In this document: positions 45,544-55,978 of the stretch, piece after piece
Position numbering within the stretch: the stretch's first letter is position 1
How the letters are laid out: each line of letters opens with the position of its first letter
Assembly: GCF_001625445.1 (NCBI RefSeq)
Contig: NZ_LWHG01000021.1
Span: forward strand, 620,001 to 684,000
Length of the DNA: 64,000 nt
Direction: 5' to 3'
Source: Haladaptatus sp. R4
GTDB taxonomy: Archaea > Halobacteriota > Halobacteria > Halobacteriales > Haladaptataceae
Translations under genes and position numbers: made by a program
The notes under the pieces: model-generated
Database searches by the model: none
The model's input: only the letters and a program-made list of their open reading frames with translations
Told to the model about the DNA's origin: nothing

Positions 45544-45676
45544 TGAAATACGCCGTCAGTGCTTCTTAGCGTTGCGGCGGGAGGGCGGGTCATCTCCTCG
45601 CTACGTAGCCGTCAGAACGCGAGAAAGAATCCCGGCGGTCCTCTTCGTCCCTCCTAGAAACGAATCGGATCGTCAA

Positions 45677-45895
45677 TCACGTCCGCGCGTACCATTCGGA
45701 CTGGAGCCAGTGGATACCGCGCCAGAGGAACAGTAGCAAACCGAGAACGACGAAAATTCCGGTGACGGCCATCAGCGCATGTTCGAGTAGCGGAGATTCG
45801 ACGAGGTGAAGTCGGTATACTACCGATGCCGTCCCCCAGAGGATCATGAATCCAAGATAGACGATAGAGAGGAATAGCAATGATCGTCGTCGCAT
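45677..45895 (-). CDS. Small two-helix membrane protein
   Basis: 72 aa with two hydrophobic segments (LLFLSIVYLGFMILWGTASV and ALMAVTGIFVVLGLLLFLWR) and a short basic N-terminus MRRRS. The C-terminus is WLQSEWYART. No family is recognised, but the clean pattern makes it a likely gene. Confidence 0.6.
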   Translation of the reverse strand: MRRRSLLFLSIVYLGFMILWGTASVVYRLHLVESPLLEHALMAVTGIFVVLGLLLFLWRGIHWLQSEWYART

Positions 45896-46009
45896 GAGTT
45901 AGTGTTCCGTCATTATCCCACCGAATACAATAATCGTTTCGCTCCACACCGTTCAAATACAGCTATGGAGACTGAAAACAGCTGAAGACGACCGAAAAAC
46001 GAATTTTCC

Positions 46010-48309
46010 TTATCGAACCGAGTCCAACATCAGTTTCTGCTCGACGCGTTTGACCTCGTGTTGCACGTCGCGGACGGCGTCGATGTTCGCCGAGATGGAC
46101 GAGACGCCGCGGTTGACGAGGAATCGAACCATCTCCGGTTTCGATCCGGCCTGTCCGCAGATGCTCGTGTTGATGTCGTGTTCACGACAGCAATCGATGG
46201 TCTGGCCGATGAGTTGGAGGACGGCGGGGTGGAGTTCGTCGAACCGATTGGCGACGTTCTCGTTGTTCCGGTCCACCGCGAGGGTGTACTGCGTGAGGTC
46301 GTTCGTGCCGAAACTGGCGAACTTGATGCCCGCGTTCGCCATCTCCTCGATTTGGAGCGCGCTAGCTGGCGTCTCTATCATCACGCCCCACGCGCGCTTG
46401 TCGGGGTCGATGCCCGTGTCTGCCATCAACCTGCGGGCGCGGTACACGTCCTCCGCGTCGTTGACGAGCGGGAACATGATCTGGACGTTGTCGTAGCCCA
46501 TCTGATACAGTTCGTGGAAGGCGTCGAGTTCGTGCTGGAAGACGCCGGGCTTGTCGAGGCTTCGGCGGATGCCGCGCCAGCCGAGCATCGGGTTGTGCTC
46601 GTTGGGTTCGCTCTCGCCGCCCTGGAGCTGTTTGAATTCGTCGGTCGGCGCATCGAGCGTGCGAACGCGGACGGGCCGGGGGTAGAACTCCTCGGCGACG
46701 CCGCGGATTCCCTCCACGATTTCGTCCACGTAGCGTCGACGCCGTGGTCCTCGATGTAGCGCTCGGGCGTCTTGTTGGTCGAGAGGATCATGTGCTCCAT
46801 TCGGAGCAGGCCGACGCCGTCCGCACCCGTCGCGGCGGCGCGTTCGGCGGCCTCCGGAATCGAGACGTTCACCTTGACTTCCGTCGCCGTCATCGGTTTG
46901 ACGGGCGTCTTCGGTCGGGCGTCCTCGATGGGTTCGCGTTGTGCTTCCCGCTCGCGTTGTCGCTCCGGTTCGCCCTCCCGGACGGTCCCCTTGTCGCCGT
47001 CCAGCGTGACCATCTGGCCGTCTTCGAGGGAGTCGGTCGCGTTCGAACAGCCGACGACCGCCGGGACGCCGAGTTCACGCGAGACGATGGCGGCGTGGCT
47101 GGTCATCCCGCCTTCGTCCGTGATGATGCCCGCGGCGCGCTTCATCGCGGGCACCATGTCGGGCGTCGTCATCTCCGTGACGATGATGTCGCCGTCGCCG
47201 ACCTTGTCGAGTTGGTCGAGTTTCGAGACGATTCGCACCGCGCCGCTGGCGATACCGGGACTGGCACCGAGACCGTCCACGAGGATTTCGTGGCTTTCGG
47301 TCGCTTGGGCGGCCCCGCTGCCGTCGGCGACGCCTTCGGACCCTTCGGTCTCGATGGAACCGCCTTCGTTGATGGTCGTTATCGGCCGCGACTGGAGCAT
47401 GAAGACCTCGCCATCGACGATGGCCCACTCCACGTCCTGCGGGGTGCCGTAGTGGTCCTCGACTTCCTCGCCGAGTTCGATGAGGCGGTCGATGTCGGCC
47501 TCCGTGAGGACGCGGGCGTTCCGTTTGTCGTCGGGAACGCTTCGCTCGACGGTCTCGCCGGTGTCCGCGTCCTTCGTGTGCATCACCTTCTTGTCGGCGA
47601 TGGTGATGTCCTCGGCCGCGCCTGTCTCACGGTCGATGACGTAGTTGTCCGGGGAGACAGACCCCGAGACGACCGCTTCGCCGAGACCCCACGCGGCCTC
47701 GATGATGATCTTCGCGTCGCCGGTCGATGGGTGGCTGGTGAACATGACGCCGCTCTTTTGGGCGTCCACCATGCGCTGGACGACGACGGCGATGTCCACT
47801 TTGCGGTGGTCGAAGTCCTTCTCCTGTCGGTAGTAGATGGCGCGCTGGGTGAACAGCGACGCCCAGCATTCTTTCACCCGTTCGACCAAGTCGTCGCGGG
47901 TGATGTTGAGAAACGTCTCCTGTTGGCCCGCGAACGATGCGTCCGGGAGGTCCTCGGCCGTCGCGGAGGAGCGAACGGCGACGAACGCCTTTCCGTCGTC
48001 CAGTCCGTCGTAGGCGGCGAGAATTCCTTCGCGCATATCGTCGGGAATCTCGGTACCGAGAATGAGTTCCTCCGCCCGCGATTCGGCAGCCGCCAGTGCA
48101 GAAGAATCCTCGGTATCGACGTCGACGGCCTCGAACAACTCCTCGTCGATTCCGGTTTCCTCGATGAACCGACGGTAGGTCTTGGCGGTCACGACGAATC
48201 CCGGGGGAACGGGGAGGTCCGCGCCCGTGAGTTCACCGAGCGAGGCACCCTTGCCACCGACCAGTTCGAGGTCGTTTGCACTGATTTCATCCAGCCAGAG
48301 TACAACCAT
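46010..48309 (-). pseudogene. ppsA: Phosphoenolpyruvate synthase, frameshifted
   Basis: PpsA makes PEP from pyruvate, ATP and water for gluconeogenesis. The N-terminal ATP-grasp domain starts VVLWLDEISANDLELVGGKG and includes FVAVRSSATAEDLPDASFAG and DVEWAIVDGEVFMLQSRPIT. The phospho-His domain is TDEGGMTSHAAIVSRELGVP. The C-terminal PEP-binding barrel has TDDLTQYTLAVDR-like FGTNDLTQYTLAVDRNNENV and SICGQA. The frame breaks near 46733: YIEDHGVDA should continue YVDEIVEGIRGVAEEF. One added base gives 766 aa, a normal length. The start is the ATG at 48309. Confidence 0.93.
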
Positions 48310-48429
48310 TGCGTATGGGGGGGAACAAGCAGATAGATAAAGAATGTTCCGACCGAGGCGCTGAAGGAAAGTAACTCACAATCGAATATGGATTTCGAAA
48401 GCCAGGCAAAACAGCGTCAGGATCACCCA

Positions 48430-48777
48430 TTATTTCAGAATTAGCTCGCATAATTTACCGACATCCTCAGGACGACTGACGACGCTGCGCGTCCTGTCGT
48501 AGTCGATAAGCCCGACATCCGCCAGTTTCGGCAGGTGGTGATGATACAGCGAGGATTCGACGGCCCTCTCGTCGAGTTCTCCGAGTCGTTCCGAGACGAA
48601 CTCGACGAGTTCGTCCACGTCGGCGGCCCCGTTCCTGTCGACGTTCGGTGTTCCAAAGTACTGTAGGACGGCCCTCCGCTCCGGACGACGCAGGGCGTCG
48701 AAGGCGTTCGAAAGGTCGGTAGGACTCGATACTGGCGTGACATCCTCGTCTACGGTTGGCATTTCCTTCTGGGTCAT
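48430..48777 (-). CDS. DUF7344-type winged-helix regulator
   Basis: 115 aa. A single wHTH: LSNAFDALRRPERRAVLQYF, VDELVEFVSERLGELDERAV, ESSLYHHHLPKLADVGLIDY, followed by YDRTRSVVSRPEDVGKL. The pattern is that of the DUF7344/ArsR-like haloarchaeal regulators, often linked to other proteins of unknown role. The start could be 48777. The 217-nt upstream region (48778-48994) is AT-rich and contains the likely promoter and nothing else I can identify. Confidence 0.78.
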   Translation of the reverse strand: MTQKEMPTVDEDVTPVSSPTDLSNAFDALRRPERRAVLQYFGTPNVDRNGAADVDELVEFVSERLGELDERAVESSLYHHHLPKLADVGLIDYDRTRSVVSRPEDVGKLCELILK

Positions 48778-48994
48778 GTTTTCTCCAAACCACTCGGATA
48801 GCCCACGGACAAGAACAATAGATGAGAGACTATCCAGAGAGGCGTAGTATAATGAATAATTGCAATATACAAATAGTTTTCTCTGCTAATACATAACTTA
48901 TAGCTGTGTTATCAGCCGTCATGCGGCGAGGCAACAGTACCGAAACACCCGTATCGAAAGAAGTCCGACGGAGCCACGTTCTCGGAGTGTGTCG
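48778..48994. promoter_or_regulatory. AT-rich intergenic region, likely promoter of the DUF7344 gene
   Basis: This 217-nt gap lies between the regulator gene and the end of phzF, both on the minus strand. It contains clearly AT-rich stretches at about 48848-48905 (tataatgaataattgcaatatacaa and similar). Any strong promoter for the regulator would lie here. No ORF or hairpin stands out. Confidence 0.4.
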
Positions 48995-49972
48995 TTACGC
49001 TTCGATGATATCGTCGTCCCCGGCGTCCGGAACGACCAAATCGCCGTCCAGTGCCGTCGTCGCCCGCCCGCCAACCCGCACCGCTTCGTCGTCAACCCGC
49101 ACGCGCACGTAGCCCGGCCGGTCCACGAAGTGACCCTGTTCCAATCGCAGTTCGTCGGGGAATCCGTCGGATTCCCCGCTCCCGTTCCCGTTCTCCTTCC
49201 CGTCCCCGCTTTCGTTCTCGTTGTCGTCTTCGTCCTCGTCCTCGAACGCACCGAACGCCCGCAGATACGCGCCGACCGACCCGCTCGCCGTTCCGGTGAC
49301 GGGGTCCTCCGGGATCCCGACGGCGGGGGCGAACATCCGTCCGTGGAGCGTCGATTCCGCCTCGACGGCGTCGAAGGTGAAGACGTAGATTCCCATGGCC
49401 CCGACTTCCTCGCCGAGTTCCACGAGGGCGTCCATGTCGGGGTCCGCACTACCGACGTGCGAGAGGAAGTTGACCGGGACGATGAGAATCGGAAGACCGG
49501 TCGAAGAGACCGCCAGCGGGAGGTCCTCGCCAACGTCGCGGAGCGCCGCCGGGTCGATACCCAGCGCGTCACCCAGTCGGTCGTACTCCAGGTCGACGCT
49601 CTCGACTTCGGGGTCGTCTTGGGTCATCCAGACCGTGCCATCGTCCGTTACGTCGATGTCCAGCACGCCGACGTTCGTCTCCAGCGTGTGCGTCCCCGGT
49701 TCGATATCCCCCGCTTCGAACAGGTGGACGTGCGACGCGATGGTCGCGTGTCCACAGAGGTCGACTTCCGTCGTCGGCGTGAAGTACCGGACGTGGCGGT
49801 CCGCCTCCTCACTTTCGACGAAAAACGCCGTCTCACTGACGGACAGTTCTCGGGCGATGGCTTGCATTTGGTCGGCCGACAAGTCGTCCGCCGCCGGAAC
49901 CACCCCGGCCGCGTTTCCGGACAGCGGTTCGTCCGTAAACGCATCCACCAGCAGGGTTCGACAGGTGTGCAT
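48995..49972 (-). CDS. PhzF family protein with acidic insert
   Basis: 325 aa. The PhzF isomerase fold: [30 protein letters not shown] (active-site Glu in SETAF), [13 protein letters not shown], and [19 protein letters not shown]. Between the last beta strand and [20 protein letters not shown] there are about 30 residues rich in Asp, Glu, Asn and Gly (residues 240-270), not typical of the family and probably a solvent-exposed loop. The substrate is unknown. Confidence 0.85.
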   Translation of the reverse strand: MHTCRTLLVDAFTDEPLSGNAAGVVPAADDLSADQMQAIARELSVSETAFFVESEEADRHVRYFTPTTEVDLCGHATIASHVHLFEAGDIEPGTHTLETNVGVLDIDVTDDGTVWMTQDDPEVESVDLEYDRLGDALGIDPAALRDVGEDLPLAVSSTGLPILIVPVNFLSHVGSADPDMDALVELGEEVGAMGIYVFTFDAVEAESTLHGRMFAPAVGIPEDPVTGTASGSVGAYLRAFGAFEDEDEDDNENESGDGKENGNGSGESDGFPDELRLEQGHFVDRPGYVRVRVDDEAVRVGGRATTALDGDLVVPDAGDDDIIEA

Positions 49973-50110
49973 GTTCTGTCAGTGGGGACGGGGTGCTGTT
50001 TAAGCCTCGGGTCGCCGTCCTCTCGATGCTCGATTACGGTCGAAGGTAGCTTGTCGGACACGAAATGTCGTTCCGAAGCTGTTTTAGCCGGGAGTTCTGA
50101 AAGGAATCCT

Positions 50111-50833
50111 ATGACTGCGCCTTGGGATGACTGGAACCATATAACCAAGCTCGACCCCGACAAGAGCCTCGTGGATGGCGATACGTTCGCCGACGTGTGC
50201 GCGACCGGCACCGACGCGCTCGAAATCGGAGGAACGCTCGACATCACGACGGAGAAGATGCAACGGGTCATCGACGCCTGTTCCGAGTACGACGTGCCGC
50301 TCTATCAGGAACCGAGCAACCCCGCCGTCGTCGTGGACAGCGACGCGCTGGACGGCTACCTCGTTCCGACCGTGCTGAACACGCGGGACGTCGCGTGGAT
50401 CGCCGGACTGCACAAGGAGTGGGTTCGGATGTCGGAGATCGATTGGGCCGAAACCCACACCGAGGGATACATCATTCTGAACCCGGACGCGAGCGTTGCC
50501 CAGTACACCGATGCGAACTGCGACCAAACGCCAGAAGACGTGGCGGCCTACGCCGAACTCGCCGAACAAATGCTCGGCCAGGAGATAATCTACATCGAGT
50601 GTTCCGGTATGTTCGGCGACCCGGAGACCGTGAGGATGGCACAGGAAGCGTTGGACGAGGCGACGCTGTTCTACGGCGGCGGCATTCACGACTACGAATC
50701 GGCGAACACGATGGCCCAATACGCCGACACGGTCGTCGTCGGCGACCTCGTTCACGACAAGGGTGCGGACGCGGTCCGCGAGACGGTCGAGGGCGCACGG
50801 GACGCCAAAAAGGCGCGCGCGGAATCGGCGTAA
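50111..50833 (+). CDS. Geranylgeranylglyceryl phosphate synthase
   Basis: 240 aa. GGGP synthase makes the first ether bond of archaeal lipids from sn-glycerol-1-phosphate and GGPP. The PcrB-like TIM barrel shows [49 protein letters not shown] and the phosphate loop [20 protein letters not shown] with [14 protein letters not shown]. The ATG at 50111 begins the typical [16 protein letters not shown]. Confidence 0.94.
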   Translation: MTAPWDDWNHITKLDPDKSLVDGDTFADVCATGTDALEIGGTLDITTEKMQRVIDACSEYDVPLYQEPSNPAVVVDSDALDGYLVPTVLNTRDVAWIAGLHKEWVRMSEIDWAETHTEGYIILNPDASVAQYTDANCDQTPEDVAAYAELAEQMLGQEIIYIECSGMFGDPETVRMAQEALDEATLFYGGGIHDYESANTMAQYADTVVVGDLVHDKGADAVRETVEGARDAKKARAESA

Positions 50834-50940
50834 ACCGGAATCTATCGGCAGCAGTTTTCCTCCAACCGGTTCGAATCACTCGTGAGCTATTGGCTCGCTT
50901 AGTTGCCGTTTTTCGTTCCGAGAGCAACTGAGACAGCAAA

Positions 50941-51005
50941 ATCCTTCGTTCAAAAATATACGAAGCAAATATTCATATATTCATATCCCCAATATGCACG
51001 GGACT
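50941..51005 (+). promoter_or_regulatory. AT-rich promoter of the ABC exporter operon
   Basis: The region is strongly AT-rich (aaaaatatacg at 50952-50962 and attcatatattcatatcc at 50971-50988). Two TATA-like elements would set the start near 50985 or 51003. The latter matches a leaderless start at the ATG 51006. Confidence 0.45.
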
Positions 51006-51965
51006 ATGACCGCACTCGAAACGACCGGGTTGACGAAGTACTACGGTGAGACGCGGGGAATCGAAGACCTCTCGCTCGCCGTGACCGAGGGCGAAGTGTT
51101 CGGCTACCTCGGTCCGAACGGGGCCGGGAAGACGACGACGATTCGAACGCTCCTCGGGTTCATCGCCCCGACCGGTGGGGACGCGACCGTACTGGGATAC
51201 GACGTTCGGGACGAGCGCGCGCTCATCGAGGCGAAGCGGCACCTCGGCTACCTTCCGAGCGACCCGGGATTCGACGAGGACGCGACCGGAACCGAATTCC
51301 TCGACTATCAGGCGTCGCTGAAGGGCGACGACCGACGGGAGGAGTTACTCGAACTGTTCGACGCGCCGGTCGAGCGGAAGATCGAGGAGTTCTCGCGAGG
51401 GAACAAACAGAAACTCGCCATCGTCTCGGCGTTCATGCACGACCCCGACCTGGTCATCATGGACGAACCGACCTCGGGTCTCGACCCGCTGATGCAGGAA
51501 CGGTTTTACGACTTCCTCGACGACGAACAGGAACGAGGTGTAACGATCTTCTTCTCCAGTCACGTTCTGAGCGAGGTTCGAAAAGTGTGTGACCGCGTCG
51601 GCATCATCCGCGACGGGAAACTCGTGACGACCGAGGACGTGGAGACGCTGCTCGACAGGAGCGGGAAACGCGTGCGGATGCGAACGTCGGACCCGATCGA
51701 CCGCGAGGATTTCGACATCGACGGCGTTCACGACCTCACCCTCGACGGTGCGGTGCAGTTCACCTTCACCGGCGAGTACGACACCCTGCTCGACCACCTT
51801 TCGCGGTACCACATCGTGGACGTCGATATCGAGGAAGCGCCGCTCGACGAGGTGTTCATGCGGTTCTACGGCGACGAGATCGCTGGAAGCGAGCGCGAAG
51901 ATGGGGAAACCACCGACGTGGCGGACGACGTTCCCGTCAGCGACGGAGGTGAGAGCCATGTTTGA
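51006..51965 (+). CDS. ABC transporter ATP-binding protein
   Basis: 319 aa. Walker A is YLGPNGAGKTTTIRTLLGF near residue 38, the ABC signature is the variant FSRGNKQKLAIVSAF near residue 131, and Walker B is LVIMDEPTSGLDPLMQ. DrrA/CcmA-type exporter ATPase with a C-terminal extension. An in-frame ATG at 50994 is possible but the promoter favours 51006. It overlaps the permease by 8 nt. Confidence 0.9.
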   Translation: MTALETTGLTKYYGETRGIEDLSLAVTEGEVFGYLGPNGAGKTTTIRTLLGFIAPTGGDATVLGYDVRDERALIEAKRHLGYLPSDPGFDEDATGTEFLDYQASLKGDDRREELLELFDAPVERKIEEFSRGNKQKLAIVSAFMHDPDLVIMDEPTSGLDPLMQERFYDFLDDEQERGVTIFFSSHVLSEVRKVCDRVGIIRDGKLVTTEDVETLLDRSGKRVRMRTSDPIDREDFDIDGVHDLTLDGAVQFTFTGEYDTLLDHLSRYHIVDVDIEEAPLDEVFMRFYGDEIAGSEREDGETTDVADDVPVSDGGESHV

Positions 51966-52761
51966 AATCACGCGCTACGAGTCCTCGCGGCGAGTCAAGG
52001 GAACGGTCGCGCTGGCGGTCCTGATGAGCCTGATGGCGGTGCTGTACGCCGCCCTCTTCCCGTCCATCAAATCCTCCGGCGCGAGCATCGATACCTACTG
52101 GAACAACCTTCCACCGGCGATGAAAGCGGCGTTCGGTGCGAGCGGCGGCGGGTTCTCGTTGACGACGATGTCGGGATTCCTCGCCATCGAGATGTACCAG
52201 TTCTTCTGGCTGCTCCTGCTCGGCATCTACGTCGCGTACATCGCCGGGAACCTCATCGCCGGCGACGTGGAACGCGACCGAATGGACATCCTGCTCGCCA
52301 CACCGATTTCGCGCTCGAAGGTGCTGGTCGAGAAGTTCCTCTCCATCGTGCCGGTCATCGTCGTCCTCAACGTCGTCGTCGGCGTGGTCGTGTACGCGAG
52401 CGTCGTCGCCATCGGCGAGTCGGTGTCGGTCACCGATTTGGCCGTGGTTCACCTGCTCTCGATCCCGTACCTGCTCGCGTGCGGCGCAATCGGACTGCTC
52501 CTCTCCGTGCTGTTCGACCGGGCGGACATCGCACAACGAGGCGGACTCGGTGCCGTGTTCGTCCTGTTCCTGCTCAATTCGGTGGGCGAGTCGGCGGACA
52601 TGGGATGGCTCGGTGCCCTCAGCCCGATGCACTACTACGACCCGACGGCGATTCTGGTCTCCGGGAACTACGACTGGGCGGGCGCTGGAATCCTGCTCGT
52701 CGGCACCGCCGCACTGGTGCTCGTCAGCCGCGCGGTCTTCCAGCGGAGGGACATCGCGTGA
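51958..52761 (+). CDS. ABC-2 type permease
   Basis: 267 aa with about six membrane helices: ALAVLMSLMAVLYAALF, FFWLLLLGIYVAYIAGNLIA, IVPVIVVLNVVVGVVVYASV, LLSIPYLLACGAIGLLLSVL, GGLGAVFVLFLLNSVG, and GILLVGTAALVLVSRAVF. The conserved GDVERDRMDILLATPISRSK lies on a cytosolic loop typical of ABC-2 permeases. It overlaps the ATPase by 8 nt and the TetR gene by 4 nt, indicating one operon. Substrate unknown, perhaps a drug or lipid. Confidence 0.9.
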   Translation: MFEITRYESSRRVKGTVALAVLMSLMAVLYAALFPSIKSSGASIDTYWNNLPPAMKAAFGASGGGFSLTTMSGFLAIEMYQFFWLLLLGIYVAYIAGNLIAGDVERDRMDILLATPISRSKVLVEKFLSIVPVIVVLNVVVGVVVYASVVAIGESVSVTDLAVVHLLSIPYLLACGAIGLLLSVLFDRADIAQRGGLGAVFVLFLLNSVGESADMGWLGALSPMHYYDPTAILVSGNYDWAGAGILLVGTAALVLVSRAVFQRRDIA

Positions 52762-53369
52762 AAGGGTTCAGCGACGCCGAGCGCGACCGAATCCGCGAGG
52801 AGTTGCTGGAGACGGGAGCCGAACTGTTCGCACGGTACGGCCTGCAGAAGACAACCATCGCGGACCTCACCGGCCCGGTCGGCATCGCCAACGGCACGTT
52901 CTACCAGTTCTTCGACTCCAAGGAGCGACTGTATCTCGATGTGGCCGAGCGGGAGGGTCACGCCGTGGCCGACGAAATCGTCGCCAACTCGTTCGCGGTG
53001 GAGGACGACCCCGAACTGGCGATTCAACGGTTTATGGCCCTGCTCGCCGAGGAGATGGAGGAAAACCCGCTGTTCATGCAACTCGTCGCGGGCGAGGAGT
53101 TGGAGAAAGTGATGCGGGCGGTGGGCGATATTACGGAAGAGGAGATGGAATCCCTGCAAGCGGCGTCGTTAGCGCATATGCTTCCGTACATCGAAACGTG
53201 GCAGGCGGAGGGGCGTGTCCGCGAGGGTGACCCGTTGGCCATCGGTGGCATGATGGGGATGGTCAAGTACCTGACCGTCTACCGCGAGCAGGTCGGACAG
53301 TACTACCCCGCCATGCGCGACATGCTCATCGAGACGATCGCCGCCGGGTTGACGTGCACGACGGACTGA
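52758..53369 (+). CDS. TetR family transcriptional regulator
   Basis: 203 aa starting at GTG 52758, which overlaps the permease stop (GTGA). N-terminal TetR HTH: RIREELLETGAELFARYGLQ, KTTIADLTGPVGIANGTFYQ, FFDSKERLYLDVAEREG. The C-terminal ligand domain is helical. In the operon with an ABC exporter it probably represses its own transporter in response to the exported compound. Signal unknown. Confidence 0.9.
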   Translation: MKGFSDAERDRIREELLETGAELFARYGLQKTTIADLTGPVGIANGTFYQFFDSKERLYLDVAEREGHAVADEIVANSFAVEDDPELAIQRFMALLAEEMEENPLFMQLVAGEELEKVMRAVGDITEEEMESLQAASLAHMLPYIETWQAEGRVREGDPLAIGGMMGMVKYLTVYREQVGQYYPAMRDMLIETIAAGLTCTTD

Positions 53370-53474
53370 CGTACCCGCCGGGTCGCCGCGCACGACGGAC
53401 AAACACGTCCGAATCGGATGTTTCGGTGAACGGAAACGAACGCGTTTAAGCCCGTCCCGGGCGAATTGCGGCGT

Positions 53475-54773
53475 ATGCAGGACCGAACCTACACCGCGGA
53501 TGCCGAACCCGGCGACACCGTCACGGTGGCTGGCTGGGTTCACGAAATCCGCGACCTCGGTGGAATCGCGTTCCTCATCGTCCGCGACACGACGGGGAAG
53601 ATCCAAGTCAAGTTCGAGAAAGAGGACATGGACGAGGACCTCGTCGAGACCGGTCTCGACGTCAACCGCGAGAGCGTCGTCGAGATCACGGGAGAGGTAA
53701 AGGAGGAACCCCGCGCGCCGACGGACGTCGAAATCGTCCCGACGGACGTGGCAGTCATCGCGGAAGCGGAACCCGAACTCCCGCTCGACCCCAGCGGCAA
53801 GGTCGACGCCGACCTCTCGACTCGCCTCGACAACCGGACGCTCGATGCACGCAAGCCCGAGGTCGAAGCCGTCTTCAAGATCCGCGGCGAGGTGCTCCGT
53901 GCCGTGCGCGAGAAGTTCCGCGAACTCGGTTGTAGCGAAATCAACACGCCGAAAATAGTGGCGACGGGGACGGAAGGCGGGACGGAGCTGTTCCCTATCA
54001 CCTACTTCGGCGAGGAGGCGTTCATGAACCAGTCGCCCCAGCTTTTCAAACAGCTCATGGTCGGTTCCGGACTGGAGCGCGTGTTCGAAATCGGTCCCAT
54101 CTTCCGCGCCGAGGAACACAACACGCCCCGACACCTGAACGAGGCGACCAGCATCGACTTCGAGAGCGCCTTCTACGACCACCACGAGGCGATGGACGCC
54201 TGTGAAGCGGTCGTCAAGGCCGCCTACGAGGGCGTCGCCGAGAACTGCGGGGACGAACTCGACGCGCTCGACATCGAGTTCGAAGTCCCCGAAGGCGAGT
54301 TCCCGCGACTCACCTACGAGGAGGCCATCGAACGAATCAACGCCACGGGCGCGCTAGACGAGATGCTCGTCTGGGGCGACGACCTTCCGACCGAGGGCGA
54401 GAAGGCGCTCGGCGAGGACGTCGGCAGCCACTACTTCATCACCGACTGGCCCAGCGAGATCAAGCCGTTCTACATCATGGACCAGGACGAGGACGACGAG
54501 CTTTCGACCGGTTTCGACATGATGCACCCGCGCATGGAACTGGTTTCGGGCGGGCAGCGTGAACACCGCTACGATCGCCTCGTCGAAGGGTTCGAACAGC
54601 AGGGCCTCGACCCCGAAGCGTTCGACTACTACACGAAGATGTTCAAATACGGCATGCCCCCGCACGCCGGGTGGGGCCTCGGCGGCGAGCGCCTCGTCAT
54701 GACCATGCTCGATCTGGACAACATTCGTGAGGCCGTTCTCTTCCCGCGAGACCGCCAACGTCTGAGCCCATAG
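53475..54773 (+). CDS. aspS: Aspartyl-tRNA synthetase (archaeal type)
   Basis: 432 aa. OB-fold anticodon-binding domain at the N-terminus ([20 protein letters not shown]), then class II motifs: [20 protein letters not shown], motif 2 [20 protein letters not shown] and motif 3 [20 protein letters not shown]. The short archaeal/eukaryal form without a GAD insert. Many archaea use a non-discriminating AspRS. The ATG at 53475 is preferred to a TTG at 53466. Confidence 0.95.
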   Translation: MQDRTYTADAEPGDTVTVAGWVHEIRDLGGIAFLIVRDTTGKIQVKFEKEDMDEDLVETGLDVNRESVVEITGEVKEEPRAPTDVEIVPTDVAVIAEAEPELPLDPSGKVDADLSTRLDNRTLDARKPEVEAVFKIRGEVLRAVREKFRELGCSEINTPKIVATGTEGGTELFPITYFGEEAFMNQSPQLFKQLMVGSGLERVFEIGPIFRAEEHNTPRHLNEATSIDFESAFYDHHEAMDACEAVVKAAYEGVAENCGDELDALDIEFEVPEGEFPRLTYEEAIERINATGALDEMLVWGDDLPTEGEKALGEDVGSHYFITDWPSEIKPFYIMDQDEDDELSTGFDMMHPRMELVSGGQREHRYDRLVEGFEQQGLDPEAFDYYTKMFKYGMPPHAGWGLGGERLVMTMLDLDNIREAVLFPRDRQRLSP

Positions 54774-54913
54774 GCGAGAAGACGGTGCGGGATCGGGCGG
54801 ATTTTCTTCGTTTTCATCGCGAGAATAGAGCGACCGTCGTCGTTTGCCGGGGGACGAATTTGGTGTTGTGATTCCAGTCGGTACGAAGAAGGCCCGACCG
54901 CGTTGTTAATTGA

Positions 54914-54937
54914 ATAGATGAACAACTGTTCAACTAT
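54914..54937. promoter_or_regulatory. Inverted repeat matching the one at 3244
   Basis: ATAGATGAAC (54914-54923) and GTTCAACTAT (54928-54937) form a 10-bp inverted repeat with one mismatch and a 4-nt spacer. The half-site equals that of 3244-3275. It lies between aspS and mtnP, about 100 nt upstream of the latter. Probable binding site of the same regulator. Confidence 0.45.
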
Positions 54938-55034
54938 CTGTCGCTCGAATCGAGTCCACGAAACCAAAAACCAGCCAGCCGTGACGTAACTCGAACCCGT
55001 GTCGTTTAGGTGCGTACCACGACGAGTACCGGTC

Positions 55035-55886
55035 ATGATCGGCTTCATCGGCGGAAGCGGCATCTACGATGCACTGCCCCTGGAAAACACGCGGGAAGAG
55101 GAAGTGACGACCCCCTTCGGCGAACCGAGCGCACCGGTCACCATCGGCAAAATCGCCGGGAAGGAAGTCGCGTTCCTGCCGCGACACGGACCGAAACACC
55201 AGAAAACCCCGACGGAAGCGCCGTACCGGGCGAACATCTACGCGCTGAAGGAGTTGGGCGTGGAGCGTATCCTGGCGAGCAACGCCGTCGGGAGCCTCCG
55301 TGAGGAACTACCGCCCCAGACGCTCGTGATTCCCGATCAGATCTTCGACCGCACGAAACACCGAACGCCGACGTTCTTCGGCGACGGCATGGTCGTCCAC
55401 ATGCCATTCGCCGACCCGTACTGCCCGCACATGGTCTCGCACCTTTCGGACGCGAGCGCCGAGGCGACGGACGCGGATCACCACTCCGGCGGCACGTACG
55501 TCTGCATCGAAGGCCCGCAGTACTCGACGCGCGCCGAGAGCGAGTTCTACCGCGCACAGGGCTTCGAGATCATCGGCATGACGGCGATTCCGGAGGCGAA
55601 ACTCGCCCGCGAGGCCGAGATGTGCTACGCGACGGTGGCGGGCGTCACGGACTACGACGTGTGGAAGGAGGACAGCGAAGTCACGCTGGAGGAAGTGCTC
55701 GACAACGCCGCGAAGAACGAGGACGCCATCAAGGAGGTCGTCGAACACGCGATTCGGTCGATGCCGGACGAGCGCGAGTGTGACTGTGCCCACGCGCTCG
55801 AAGGCACAGTCAACACCCCGACGGAAGCGATTCCGGAAGAAACGCGGGAAGAAGTCGATCTGCTCGCGGGACAGTATCTCGACTGA
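55035..55886 (+). CDS. mtnP: S-methyl-5'-thioadenosine phosphorylase
   Basis: 283 aa. It cleaves MTA to adenine and methylthioribose-1-phosphate in methionine salvage. PNP/MTAP family II: FIGGSGIYDALPLENTREEE, FLPRHGPKHQKTPTEAPYRA, TYVCIEGPQYSTRAESEFYR, MTAIPEAKLAREAEMCYATV, AGVTDYDVW. The MTAIPE and TDYD motifs favour MTA over purine nucleosides. The ATG at 55035 begins MIGFIGGSGIYD. Confidence 0.92.
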   Translation: MIGFIGGSGIYDALPLENTREEEVTTPFGEPSAPVTIGKIAGKEVAFLPRHGPKHQKTPTEAPYRANIYALKELGVERILASNAVGSLREELPPQTLVIPDQIFDRTKHRTPTFFGDGMVVHMPFADPYCPHMVSHLSDASAEATDADHHSGGTYVCIEGPQYSTRAESEFYRAQGFEIIGMTAIPEAKLAREAEMCYATVAGVTDYDVWKEDSEVTLEEVLDNAAKNEDAIKEVVEHAIRSMPDERECDCAHALEGTVNTPTEAIPEETREEVDLLAGQYLD

Positions 55887-55887
55887 G

Positions 55888-55978
55888 TCGGTCGGGTCGG
55901 TTCCAGTTCAGTCAGTTCCGTTCAGTTCAATCAGCTTAGTCAGTTTAGTCAGTTTAGTTCAGTTCGGTTCGGGTTCCC
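55888..55978. repeat. Low-complexity cagtttagt/cagttcagt repeats
   Basis: Degenerate units of about 9-10 nt (cagttcagt, cagtttagt, cagttcggt) are repeated through 55905-55975 between the convergent mtnP and membrane-protein genes. They overlap the end of the latter. Confidence 0.6.

Noticed and set aside
43024-45546. 840-codon plus-strand open frame
   Set aside because: Antisense to mfnA and the solute-binding protein; composition (Arg/Val/Asp/His-rich) is that of a shadow frame.
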